Below are positions 13,301 to 26,401 of a stretch of 64,000 nt of DNA, piece by piece. The DNA comes from Nemopilema nomurai. Lineage: Eukaryota > Cnidaria > Scyphozoa > Rhizostomeae > Rhizostomatidae. Position 1 is the first letter of the stretch. Each line of letters opens with the position of its first letter. Under the pieces are notes generated by a model, which saw only the letters and a program-made list of their open reading frames with translations, did no database searches and was not told the DNA's origin. Both the position numbers and the translations under genes were made by a program. Where the stretch lies: the NCBI GenBank assembly GCA_003864495.1, contig ML133443.1, positions 2,794,742 to 2,858,741 on the forward strand, written 5' to 3'.

Positions 13301-16300
13301 GGGACTAAATGGTAGGTCAAAGGACTGTCTCTACTCTACACCAACGTGAAGGATTTCACTTTTAATTGTTAATGCACCAGTTATAATCTTTAATGATGAG
13401 GTTAATTCGTGTGGGCCATCATCATGTCCAGCCTGGGCTGGTTGTGTCTAATGCCCGCTACAGCGTCTCAAAATGCACCAGATAGTAAGAGCTCCAGCTC
13501 GTATAGGTGCGATCTATGAGGTCCAATAATCAATGTTTGATTTAAATAAATTACAAGTTTTTTGCTAGCAACCAGGACACAGATCCAATGATGTCTGGGT
13601 GGTTGTAGTAGCTATTTGCGACCATTGTAGTTATTAAAGCCAAGCAGAGCAGTCTTAAACAGCTAAACATTATTGCAGCGGATTCGGTACTCAAAACCAC
13701 ACGGAGTTTTGCTGGGCATGTCAAGAGTCATTATTAGCTAATACCTCTTTAAAAGTAATGGTACAGTTCGAAAGACATCTACAAAAGTGATTAAATGAAA
13801 TCACATAGCCAAGTTCTTTAGATCTAGCAAAAGACTGGGTAAGCAATAATCATATAAATATGTCCTTTTCCGTTAGCGCCTCCACTACCTCTCTACAATG
13901 GTATCAGTTGACTGTATAAGGATGTCACTATGATTCGTGCAGTAACGCTACGAGACAACGAGATGCACAATTCAACACCATACCCTTAAAGTGGCCAATA
14001 CAATTCTCGTGACTTTTTCTTTCTGTGAATTTCGCAAGATATCTGCCAGTACAGGGATAACATTGTTGCTGCAAAATATAAAGCGTAGCGTTGCCAGAAA
14101 TGCTGCGAATTCTTATTGGGACTAACATCAGGCAATAAGAAAACCGCGCCGGAGGATGCATCACGTCAGCATTTTAGATTCGCGCCAAAAAGCTGAACAG
14201 TTGACATTGAGACTCATTTCGTCGGATACTTATCACAGTATTAACGCCAGGAGGACAGAGAGCATTTGGGAACACTACTCAAAAATAAAATTAGAGGAAC
14301 ACTGATGCCAATGGCCGGATGCTATTCATCCTGATTTCTGAAAATGATGCTAAAGAAATAACGGAAAAGACCTTAACCAAAGAAAACAAAGTTGGACATC
14401 ATTGCGACCAAAACAGACACCGTCTTGAAGTGTGATTTAGGGAATGTGTGAAATGTGTGAAATATATATAAAATTATGAAATATACTAAAATTGAAATAA
14501 CAGAGACATTGATTAGGGTCTACGAACTCTCATGGTTTTAGATTCTTAAAAGTGGTCCTAGGTTTTACCACGGTTTTGTTTTTTATCTAATAAACGCAGA
14601 TACAATATGAATTATGGCCGCTTTTTTACTTAAAACAAGAGACTCACTCAATAATTTTCTCTGCAACATCCGCACAGAAACTTAACATCCAAAGAGAAAA
14701 TATAAGCTGGTACTGCAATTGAAATCCAACATTGCTCAGGAGAACAGCGACAATCCTGAAAGAAATGACAATACACATGTGCATTCACTACAAAAACTGA
14801 TGTTATAGCATAATCTGAAATATTGCTTAGCCTTTGCAAATGATGAAACTAGGAAACAGACAAGTCCACTTGCTAGTGCTTTCTAGATATCTCAGCTTCT
14901 AGGCAAAGTTGACTGGAATGGGTTATAGGGCTACTTTACGTTTGGCTTCAAGATTGCAATAACAAAACGCAACTTTCCACTCATCCCTATTATTCAGCAA
15001 TACCTTTTAAAAAAGAAGATATAAAGTAAAATGATTTTACCCGTTAATGCCGTTGACTTTAACAAAAGGCATTCGATACTCCTCTACTCTCATCATCCAC
15101 TGCAAGCATTCTGCAACATTCTGCAAATACTCGTTACCCTAAAACCAAGTACTGACGATTTACATCAAAACAAAACAAATGAAAGCGTTTAAAAAGGAGA
15201 CATGCCTTTCTAAAATAATAGGCGTTGTTTTGAAATTCACATCATTGACTTTGAAATGAAGCAAAGGTAAGCTGCAAGTACCCAGCTGGGGGGTGTCGCC
15301 CCTTGCCTAGAACCCCTCCAACATTCCTAGAGCCTCTCTAAGAAAACAAGAAAAGGAAAGATTTTCCTCAAGGGAAACGTAAAGAAATAGTTGGACAGTA
15401 TTTCATGAATTGAGGAACAAAAACAAGAAAGCCGGGAAAAACTTACAGGCACAGCAAGTTGCCCCTTTAACCATGTAAGGTACAACGTCAAGTCATCATT
15501 CTGGCATTTATACCTGCTCCAGCATGCAAGCTTGGCAATTATTCTCGATACCTGAGATAGAAATACTCCAACTATGAAACAGACAACTGCAACTACTCCT
15601 TTTCTTGCTATCAGTAGACTTCAAATGATTATAAAAGCCAGAAACATTTAATAGCAGTGTGAGTAACATACTGGATAGTTATAGTCCTACGGTATTGATA
15701 GGAAATAATTAGCCAAAAAGAACAGAGTCTTGGCTTTAAGTCGCAATTTGGGGCTAAATAGGATTCTAGCAAAGTATACATAAAACTTCCATTTACTAAA
15801 GACAATGAATTCATCTTCTTCAAAGGAGGTTGGTGTGGCAAATTGATTAAAAAGTTTTCTATATATATACATATAGTTTTTTTTCATGCTTGGTATTTGC
15901 TGTCCCTCTTTTTCAAATTTGTGGCTTTACCAAATCGAAGCAACTTAAAATTCATTACCGTCAGGCTAGTTAGATGGTGCATTAACACAAATTTATCTAC
16001 ACAAATTAATCTAGAAACCTGGTTTTGAGCAAACATGTTGAGCAAGTACAGATGAAAAAAATTAAAGTTTCTCTCACCATTTGAAGAATAACTGGATTGT
16101 CTCTATGGAGAAGACTGAACAATGGTTTCCATAAATTGATGTCATCTCTGCAGAATTTAAAATATCATTACCAATTGGGACAAAGAGAAGGCAAAAAATG
16201 TGTGCACATGCAAACCATTTTGAAGCATTATCTACCAAGCAAATTATTAATATAAAAGAGCTTACCTTTTTGCAACCTCATGGAATACTTTTACCATGCT

Positions 16301-18019
16301 TCTGTCATCCTGGAAGAAAAATAAAAATTCAATTATATATCAGATCAGAATGAATCCTCTTACCAGTTTTAATCAAACATAACATTCACATTGGAAAGAA
16401 AAATCAATCAGGTTAAAAAACAACTTAAGAATGACTGCATAAATTTGAGGAAGATTGTCATTGAAAAAGCATCCATACAATGTACTTACATTAATTGTGT
16501 CATCAGTCATAACAAGAATATATGCTAAAGGATGGTCCCTTTTAAGGTCACTCCACAGCAATATTAATGCTCGGATGCACTATAAAGAAAATGAAAATAT
16601 TTTATCACATACATTGTGTGGGATCAACAGCTTCTGCCAAATTGCATTTGTCTATTTTTCATGTACCCAGTCAAGAGATTATGGGTCCCTTCAGATGGTA
16701 AGTCAAAGAAGGCCCAATGATGGAGTAGAGCCCTTGGTATGAATGAAGAGCAAGAAATGGCTGTCATGAATTAAAAAGGATTCAAAAAGGATTCTTCTAT
16801 GATTTCTACCTTTTCAGCATCTTGAGAGATTAATGTCTTCCTCTCCTTTCCTTTCTTTTCATCAATAAGGTTTGTAAAATCCCATTCATCATCATTTATC
16901 ACTCCAGTCTGGTGGAATGTTTGCCAGTTAATTTGATACCCTCGTACTTCCACTAATTTTGCATCCAAATGACTTAATGGGATCCCTGGAGAAAAAATAT
17001 AAACACATTTCTTGGAAAAATTGGAACAATGAATATAGAAAAGCTGAAACAATGAATAGAGGAAAACCTACCATTTTGAGCCTGTCAGAAAGAAATTGAT
17101 AGCTTGAAGATATAGAAATAGGCCATTTTGTTTATGCTAGTGATTAGTGTCTGCACTTGCGCAAACCCAATTATAAGAGCAATCAGTTACTCCAGAGTGG
17201 CAAAATGGCAAAACAAATTGCCTTCATTTTTAATAGTACTATAATATTGTCTGTATTGTTTAGCCAGGGTATGTTTTGCTTATTCTCACTCATTAGACAT
17301 GATAACCTTGAGTGATCACTCACATAAATACAGTGATATGAGTGTTAGGCCACTGGCATAGGCTACATTTCATATAAAAGCCCATAAAACTAAAACCAAT
17401 AGCAGTTTTCTTGCCAGTTAATCTGATTTATCAATCATAATAAAATAAAATTGCAACCAAACAAGATAACTTTAAGAAAAAATGAATTAAAATTATATAA
17501 CAAAAAATTAAAAAAAGGAGTCATGAAAAATAACTAGGCTTTAGTTAATAAAATTACATATGAGTACAAAATGGGAATAGAAAGTATGGTGGCAGATCAT
17601 GTGAAAATCATCAACTCTTCAGGATACTATGGGTCACAGTCTGTGGCTAAGGGAGCCTCTAACACAACAATAGGATTCAATGAAAGAAAAACAATAAAAA
17701 CAAAACAATATAGAATACAAAGATAAATATAAATGACATTTATGAACATTTATTCATTTATAAATGATATATATATAGATAAACAAAAAATAATGCAAAC
17801 AAAAAATTTCATAAATGATGGGAATTGTATTGATAATAACAACAATAACAACCAACACAATGTGAACCCAAAATAAGTTCTTCCAGAGGGTTCACTCGCA
17901 AAAAGCTAGAAATGCAGCCAGCAAATCAACTTACCAGTCCCTGACTGACCAAAACTTGCAGTGTCACTTTGAACAGGGTATGTTATTTCAATATTTCTGT
18001 CTGGGTATTGCACAGACAT
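4378..18019 (-). CDS. ATP6V1H: V-type proton ATPase subunit H (V1 domain)
   Basis: Sixteen coding exons in transcription order: 17935-18019, 16810-16985, 16490-16579, 16266-16309, 16078-16147, 15447-15551, 15041-15138, 14648-14755, 13984-14068, 12612-12680, 11770-11870, 9749-9827, 8837-8883, 7717-7818, 5434-5547 and 4378-4414. They total 1410 bases (469 residues; human is 483), and every junction keeps phase. Recognised blocks are the INWQ N-terminal segment, [84 protein letters not shown] and [16 protein letters not shown]. Subunit H is an armadillo/HEAT-like superhelix that couples V1 to Vo and blocks free V1. The start ATG follows a TTTTCAG acceptor, so an untranslated exon probably ends at the GTAAGA donor near 18740. 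AATAAA overlaps the TAA stop. Confidence 0.95.
5874..5965. repeat. Two-copy 46-bp tandem duplication
   Basis: Two adjacent, nearly identical AT-rich copies (5874-5919 and 5920-5965) both run from TCGTATTTATTC to CACATTATC. They differ by one base in the T-run. They lie in the ATP6V1H intron before coding exon 15. Confidence 0.85.
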
Positions 18020-19588
18020 TGTTTACAACTGAAAAGACAAAGAAGCTGAAGCTAGATAGATGCCTAGAGTGAAATGTAGATTAATTTGGTGCTAAATAAA
18101 TATTAGAACTGATAGCATAATTTTCAAGTCTTTGACATAGAGAGATTTCGAACCCAAACCATGGATATATAAAATGCAAACAAAATACCACCAATCTAGT
18201 GGGAAATTGCATTTACTGTGCACACAATAACAAGCTGGTATGACATTGTGTCTAATCACTTGCAAATTTTCAATCAAAGACAGGCAATTCAGACACTACA
18301 GAGGTAATAGGAAAGCAACAAAGCATGAAATATTTCTCCAAAAATTGTTGCAATTTTCTATGGCTTTTATGTTACTGCTATTTTGAAATATATTCTGTAG
18401 AGAGACTGAAAACGCCCAACCAAAATGAGCACTGTGAATTAATCTCTTATGATTAATAAAACGATTAAGTCTTAACTATTCTCGTTTCAACGTTCATAGT
18501 TATGACTAAATCTTTTATGCTAATACTGCCTTCTTCCTGTGCTCTAAAACAAGCCAGCAGGGAAATGATCAAGAAATGATCAACCAAGGAACGGGAAAAA
18601 CTGGCCTAAATACTATCTTCGTAAAGACGACCTCAATCAATGGATGGAAATGCTACAGATAATTATTTGAAAAATATTAAACAAAAACGCTAAAACACAT
18701 AATATTATTGGACGTTTTATTTAATTTAAAGTGTTTCTTACCCAAGAAAAGAGAAAGGACGTTCCTCTGATATGACCTGCTTCGAAAACATTCGAGGTCA
18801 TGGGGTAAACGAAAACATGGTTACGAGGCAATGCAATTCAGCTAAGTTTCACTTAGGAAAGGAAAACATGCGAAGAAGAAATGGAGGCTATGAATCAAAA
18901 CAAGAGAAAACTGTACTAAATGGGGAAATTTTCAGTGCATAAAACATATAGAAATGTCATTTTCATTTAAAGAAAGGGCTTGCTACTACTGAGTTTTATT
19001 AGTAGGCAGTTTTTTGACAAAGATGACTGACCAAGGTTGGTTTGTCGTTTCAAATCTGATCTAGTCTATTTCATTTACGAAATATGTATTCACAAATATC
19101 AGCCCTGTTCTATCCGCCTGAGACATTTTTGTAAAATTTAACATTGACAAAATTGGCGTGTCTCATCAAGGTCGTAATCTAACGCTTTATTTGACACCGA
19201 AAAGCGGTAATAACGTAATATGCTAAGATGTTTTCTCCCTGTCTGTTTTTGACAAAGGAGCACGCTTGCGTCACTTCGAAATTTCCCTGGATCGGAAATG
19301 CCCCTGACTGCGAGGCCCCTTAACTGCTCTTTTTGTGTGCCTTGTCCTGGTGTTGTCCACCTTTTTTCATTTTTTGACTTTTCTGATTATACCACCTAGC
19401 CCTTCTTGGATGAAATAAGTAATCTAACTATTGAAATTTAACCATACTTAAACTTTAAGTGCCAAAAGTTTGAAAAAACCAGAATACCTACTGTTATCCT
19501 ATATCTATCCTATGATCTATATCATTCTATGACCATGACTAATGTTCTATGAGACAACCTTGTATTGCAGTGTAAAGGGTAAAATTGT
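18020..19588. promoter_or_regulatory. Shared upstream region of ATP6V1H and KICS2
   Basis: The two genes diverge here, with 1.57 kb between their start codons. On the minus strand, a TTGG|GTAAGAAA donor near 18740 suits a 5' untranslated exon of ATP6V1H, with its partner acceptor just before the ATG. On the plus strand, TGTATTGCAG at 19561-19570 is a likely acceptor just upstream of the KICS2 ATG. Both untranslated first exons would then start between about 18.8 and 19.4 kb, probably from one bidirectional promoter. No TATA box is evident. Confidence 0.5.
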
Positions 19589-22500
19589 ATGTCATTTTCA
19601 GAATCATCACTAGTGGTTTGGAAAAGCAGGGAACCTTTTCTTGAAGCTTTCTTTTATGGTGTGTCACAGTTTATGTTTGATCAAGCAAAAGAATTACTGG
19701 TAAATCTACTTGATTCAGCATTTTATCATGTTCTACATTACTACAAAGTTTGACATATTTGGAATTTCCCTTTGATCTCCAGATTCCCTAGATCCATTTG
19801 GTTACTCAGAACCACCCATGCATAGACCGCTTGTCAAATATTGATGAAAACTTTCTGTTGCATTCATGATGAAGGCAATTTTTTGTAAATTTTATTGTTT
19901 TTGCCAACAATAATGTAATGCTCTTGTGATTTATTGTGCTTTCTGGGACAATCTATGAAGCATGACCATTTATAAAGACTTGAAAGTGATAGAAAAAGAG
20001 TTATCAAAGATTGGGCCCTGAAAAAGAAAAAAAGGACAGGTCCCTTGCACTTTGCGATGGAGCTTTCCGCACTCTTTATGAAAAGGACTTAAGGGAAGGG
20101 AATAATTTTGATGAAGGGGGAGGCAGACAATTTTTTGCATTTTCAAGGCATGATATTATTCTCATATCAGCAAAAAGCACCAGACATACTTGTTTGAACT
20201 GGATTCGCATATGGAATATTTAAGCTTCTCCTTGGATACACATTAGTTTCCTGATTATTGGTCATTGTAGGAAAAAGAGAAAGAAGTCACAAAGCAACCT
20301 GCAACAGTTTGGCTACAACTCTGTAGCTCACTGGCCGATTTGGTTTCAGCAGAGAAGTTGTATTACTCCTTGACATACATAGAGAGGAGACTTTTGCGTA
20401 GAGATGCAAGTACCTCTTATGAACGTATTTTTCAATCATTTGATTATGAACTTATTTCATTATTTATGGAACTGAATACAAATTAGCTATAAAGACATCT
20501 GAAAAATTTTTCTATAAGGAATAAGTGATCTTTGTAGTTGTCTCAGCATTCCAGTTTATTATGCAATGAAAATTAGTTTAATGTTGCACAAGAAATGACA
20601 TTCATAGATTCATTTGTTGAATTTGCTAGCTGGTTCGGCCCCTTTATGACCGGCTTCAAGTTGACTTAAAAAGACTTGAAGTAACTGGTGAAGCCTTGTT
20701 GGCAGAGAATGGTGATGTTACAGAGGCAATGATCAGTGACCTAGCAAAACAGATCTCACATTTTGTATCAGCTAGGAAAGAGATGATAGACTTGTATCTT
20801 TTTCAAGCTTTTTTCATCACTGTTTCCAGTTGAGTGTTATTAAGGTCAATACAAGGCATGTGATTAGAATGTATGCCGATTGCATGTTTTGTCAACCTGC
20901 CTATTGTGTTGATTCTGGTTAATTAATACATAGAAATATTTACTGACAAGATCCCATCAAAGTGGGATGATGTTGCGCCATACTTTTCAAAATTTTCTTT
21001 TTTTCTTTCCTTTTTTCATTTGAAATGATAATAGGTTTGACAAAAGCGTCTTTCCAATGACCACTAACTTACCGCCTTAAGAATAGAGTTATTTATCACT
21101 AAAGGTTAGATTCATATCCTGTAGACCAAGTTGAAGGCTCTGAACTTTCATTTACTCTACCTTTTCATTAACTGTAAGAAAAGCTACATTAAAATGGCAA
21201 AAAACAAATGGGAGTGTAAAGAAAGTGAGGATCAATTAGTAAAGCTGATAGACAATATCATAGAACGGTGAGTGTTTATTGTTTTTGGGACAGCTTTCTT
21301 AGATATGTTGGGACAGTTTGATGTAATGTAAAGTAGTTTAAGCTGTTAGTTTTCATCTTGAAAAGGCTTTCATGCATTCAGATTGTTTTCCTATTATGCC
21401 CTGTTCACGTATGAAAATAGAACACATATCTCTTTATGAGGATTTCTATGCTTTTTATGGGCCAAACATCTGAGTATTCTTAATTATTTATACAACATAA
21501 AAAAAAATATTCTAGAGTTTAGCTCATTTGCATATCTCTGAGATTTTGATAACAAGACATTCCTCTTTTAGACACAAGAATGAATTCCACCATCCAATTT
21601 TGGATTCATTAAAAATGAGCTTCAGGTAAATATTTCAATTGTTTCAATGGCCATTAAACACTTTCGGGGTGTTGTGGAAAACAAGACGTAGACTAATTAG
21701 AAAAGTCATGTCTGAAGGTGAGGACATATCCATCTACTTAATCATTAACCGAACACTTGCCCTAAATAATCATAATTTATGATTGACTGAGTTTGGTCAA
21801 CTGTGTAAGTGATATTCATAAAGTTCAAGACCCATCAAACATCAAACATGGAACACAGAAAAACAACTTTGAACCATTCTTTCCTATACACAGCAAGCAT
21901 TTACTACACTGCCTACACGTTATGGTTTTTGTATCAAATTTTTATTTTAATGATCAGTATTTTAAGGTCCTGAAAGAGATAGTTATTTGACCAAATTTTT
22001 CCTGGGTATAAAATTTACTTTTCGAGGTTTCATATTAACTGATTAATTTTCTTGGCTTTATTGCAAACCACTCCTGGTATTATTTCCAACTAGATTTTTT
22101 TTTAAAGAGAACTTTTTTATCTTTAAATCTAACATTTGCAAAGTCATATGAAGTGTCACATATTTTGTAGTTTTGAGGTGGAAATCGTACAATGTCTTTG
22201 CAAAGCTGAGCTACAAATGCAGAACTGGGAGTTCTTTTCCTCTTTGCTACTTCTCTATCAATGCCAAACAGATTTGAACTCATGGTCATCATTAATTGCT
22301 CCCGGATCAGTTCGAGAGGTAAGATATTGCAAAAGCTGCAGAATTTTCATGATCAATCAATAGTTAGCTGCCAATAGTCTTAATTAGTGAAAACTTTTAA
22401 TACAGCCTCCTGACATACACATTTGCTATGCTACAACATAACATGGAGCTGCGTATTCGTCTTTTGCAGATTGCAGCCCAAACTACTCCTAAAAGCCCTG

Positions 22501-25500
22501 CATCTCTTATTGCTTCCAGAAAAAGTTGGCATGCCCCAACTCTCTACAGATGGCTCTACCAAGTTCAGCTAGCGGCCATTTCAAAAGTATCTTTACCTGT
22601 TTGTTTTCTAGTCGCTAACCATACACTAGAAGAAGCATGGCGAATATGATACATTGCCTGCCAGAGATGCCAGAACATTTTTCGACTCGCACTAATCCAT
22701 CCCCTTCCCCTTACTACAATTTTCCATGCTGTAGACTGAAGCCAGGTGTTCACGCCTGATCTTTACCCCCTTGCATTGATTTGAAGCTACACTTTGTTAA
22801 TTGAATTATTTTCGGGAGAACAGGGGTTGGGTTAATAGCTCTGGGGACAAGTGGACAAGGCAAAAATCGGAGAAAGCATTGAGGTGTTCGAGGGCTTCTT
22901 GGCAGGTATTGTAGCTGCATCAAGGGAAAGATCTAAACCGTATTGATGACCAGAGTTCTACATCTAGTTAAGGCAGAAAACGATGTGGATGAATACATTT
23001 TCGATGCCATTGGCAAACAACAAATTTTGTTTGATGAACTCGAAAGGAACTGTCTTCACCTTTTAACGCCGATAAATTATTTCAAGGCCATCCCTGCTTT
23101 CCATTTCTTCCTCTTCTGCGTCAAAATGTTTCCCAAATACTAATAGAGAGTGCCTTGAGTTCTTGACGTCATTTTTACATGGTAAACATCGTTATAAAGC
23201 ATAATCCAATTTATAGAAACGAGGCATCGAACCTAATCTAAGTTTGTTTCTTTGAGTGTCTTTTACACCGGCCTCTTACTCTAAAGTTGATCTCGAGTCA
23301 GGTTAATGTGCAAATGTAAACTTTTTCTATTTTCTGTGTTTCAGTTTAGCTTGTATTTTCACACCACACTGAGCTCACAAACCAACCAAGCCGAGATGAA
23401 GCTGCTGACAGCAAAAACAACAATCGATTATTTCGCGAAGTAAATGCCTTAGTTGTTTTATGTTTTTGCCTACCTGAAAGTCATTTGTTTACCGGAGAAA
23501 AACCTCGTCACTAACACTCATGCACATTTTCGACTTGTTACCCCCAATTTGACATTACCCTTCCACCAAAAATGTAAATTTTGCTACTAGATTAATCTAT
23601 TTATCTTTAAGCTAGCTGACGAAAAAATGATACTCCCTAAGACGATACTACCTGGAAAATCGACCCTCACTCTATTCATCAATAAGTCATCTTGAGATGT
23701 GCATAAATCGATAGCAATTTGACAATCAACTGATTCTGTTTGAATTTTTTCCCTTTGACTAAAAGGATAACCACATTTATTCGGAGAAGCGAGGCCTACA
23801 ATGTCTCCCTCATTCTGGACACAACAACAATGGACCACGTGGCGCCAGGCCATGGATACTTCCTTCCGAATATTGAGCACGAACGACGCACAGGCAAAGA
23901 CACCTATCCTGCTATAGTCAGTCTACTGGAGGTAATCAGTCTTCAGGCTCTGCTTCATCAAAGACTAGGGTTTCATGGTCAATGTCTCTTTGAAGGTAGT
24001 ACAAGCAATCGCTGGGAGTTTTCAGTGGTGGGGCGTATCCATTGTTATGGTAGCTGGAAATTATTTGGGGGGGGGGGTGAACCTGCTTCCTCCAGCTATG
24101 CCACTGAGTATAAGGACATGTATACACATAAATGCATACACAATTTTCAAGATTTATTTTGGCTATACTTTGACAGATTAACTTATTTGTAGATTGTGGA
24201 TTAACTGCATATCATATTCCACAATATATATCAACTTCAAATCCTGAATATCAGCCCATGAAACTGAAATATTTTTCCAAGTAGCCACTCTTTTCCCCTT
24301 TCTGTCAACATCAGCCAGCACCAATGTATAATCTGGATTGGTGCCCAAAACTTGTGTAAAGTATAGAAGTTTCAGATTGGGTATGGCAGCAGGTCAAGTT
24401 TAATGAAGAACGATGCTCTCTCGTTTGATACTTTCATTAAATGAATGCACAATTCTCAACAAACGAGGCCTTTGGGTTACATCAGGTTTAATCACGTGAC
24501 AAATCACTTTTAACTTCCCTTGCATCCTTGCATAACACTCTTATCGTCTTTTGCTCAACATCTTAGCCACAACCAACCAGCCACTGGCCAAACGTCATAT
24601 CGATACTTATTGACAGGGCGACTGATTTGGCCCATCCTGGCAGAATAGTCCATTACTACGATGACGTAAGTGCAGATTTTTCTTGGAAATAACTTTTTAT
24701 TCGTTTTGGGATGGAAGCAGTCAGACTTAGTGCTAAATGTTTTTAACCTTTATGATTTCTAACAATTGACAATATCTTTTATAACTTGAAAATGTTTCTT
24801 ACCTTTCTAATCAATGTCTTTTTAAAATCATTTTTATTCATCAGTTCCTATCTATCAATTCTAGAAAGTTGGAAGTACATATTACATCATTAAGGTCGAT
24901 GTTCGAATCTATCTTCTTGTCATTTTCAACGGCAAGAAAAAGGAGAGGGACTCACATACATCAAAATTTATGGCAGGTAGTAACATTTGATTCTTTGTTG
25001 TTCATAACGGTTGGTTTGTCGGCTGTAAAAACTAGAAATCAAGGATTTAAACACAACACCACCAGCATCAAGTTGCAAATTCAAGAGTTGAAGCGAAAGA
25101 AATCTTCACATAGATTGGCAACGGAGAAATCATATGAAGAAAGAGTCTTCGTTTTTCGAATTAAATTTAGAGCAATTTGAACTTCTTGACACCGATACGT
25201 ATTCCAAGTTCACAATTTTAATAATTGCATTAGATTCCAGAAGCAGAGGAAACAAAAAAGGTTCTTCCTTCATTCTTCTCCTTTCCTTTCGAAAGATTCA
25301 AAACTTTATTGGCTTTGTTCTTTTCATCAAGATAAAATATGAATTTCATTTATTTGAACCTTTTTAATTTTGTAGCATTTCGTTTCATTGAGATAAAACA
25401 TGGATTTCATTTATCTTATCTTGATTTCATTTATTCAATTGTTCAGTCTTCACCGATGTTTATCTTTATTTATTATGTTATGTTTGATGACCGTGGTACG

Positions 25501-25829
25501 AAAATGGAGAGATTAATAATTTATTACTATAAATAATGGTTTCCATTCCCCTCCAATCAAGTTTCACTTGTTTTCTAGTTCATTGTTTTCTAACAAAATA
25601 CTTTGATACTAATACTAATATGTTTTGTTGTAACCGTAATATGCGCAAAATTTCCTAATTCAAATTGTTTTTTAATGGAATCTTCTTCTACTTTTCCTCA
25701 TTCAAACTGTCCGTTTGTCATTCAATCTAATTGTGTCATCATGTTTTAACAGAGACAAGATCACTGCTCAATTACGAGAGCAACTATCAGATGTTGAAGC
25801 CAAGGCAAGCACAGAAGTATCGAAACTGA
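19589..25829 (+). CDS. KICS2: KICSTOR subunit 2 (C12orf66 orthologue)
   Basis: Twelve coding exons: 19589-19699, 20271-20405, 20630-20793, 21184-21267, 21572-21625, 22171-22318, 22470-22586, 23345-23439, 23766-23931, 24567-24665, 24865-24976 and 25753-25829. They total 1362 bases (453 residues; human is 445). Recognised blocks align in order with the human protein: SAEKLYYSLTYIERRL, FHHPILDSLKMSF, FSLYFHTTLSSQTNQAEMK, IRRSEAYNVSLILD, GHGY, HWPNVISILIDRATDL, KKKERDSH and a final LKP. KICS2 works with ITFG2, SZT2 and KPTN, which place GATOR1 on lysosomes so that mTORC1 responds to nutrient loss. An in-frame TAA at 19580-19582 supports the ATG at 19589. The intron after exon 2 uses a GCAAGT donor (GC-AG); only this choice keeps the frame. 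Confidence 0.93.
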
Positions 25830-26401
25830 AAACAATTTAATGTTTACAAACGTATTTTAGTACTTTAAATACTTGAAATCTATGGTAATTTGGTTAAAAC
25901 CCAACTTCATGTTACTGTAGCAACGAATTTTTTTATCCATATTTGAAAGTTCTCTCTAATATTAACGGTTTTCTGGAGTTTGCACTGGTGTTTGCTGATT
26001 GACAAAAGTAGGTCCGCTTGATTTTTTATTTACATCACGAAACAGCGCCGCTCCTTGTAGTAAAAAGAACGAAAAGCATTAGAATCTTGTCAACAAAAAT
26101 GAAGATGAAATGCGTGGTGCCATCTTGGATGCAAGAGGTGGTAGATTAAATCTTTAGACCGAAGAGCAGTGACATGCGCAAATGTGGCATATTCTTCAAC
26201 TGCCTATGTTGCCACCGATGTTCTAGGGCCTAGGCAATGAATTTAATCTTTATCTAGAATATCTTTGTAGTTAAGAATATTTTTGATAAAGTTTCAGTCT
26301 TTTCATTGGATGTACACTTGCATTTCAAAGACAGATGTGAGGCGAAGAAAAATTTGATATTGGCCGAGCCCTTGTCGGGAACGGAATTCTACCAAAAATT
26401 A
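25830..26401. other. Intergenic region between convergent KICS2 and DNTTIP1
   Basis: About 570 bases separate the two stop codons. It should hold both 3' untranslated regions. I see no other gene or repeat. Confidence 0.6.

Noticed and set aside
22943..23143. Plus-strand frame in a KICS2 intron
   Set aside because: KICS2 exons at 22586 and 23345 join in phase to give the conserved AISK-FSLYF segment, leaving no room for it. No family likeness.
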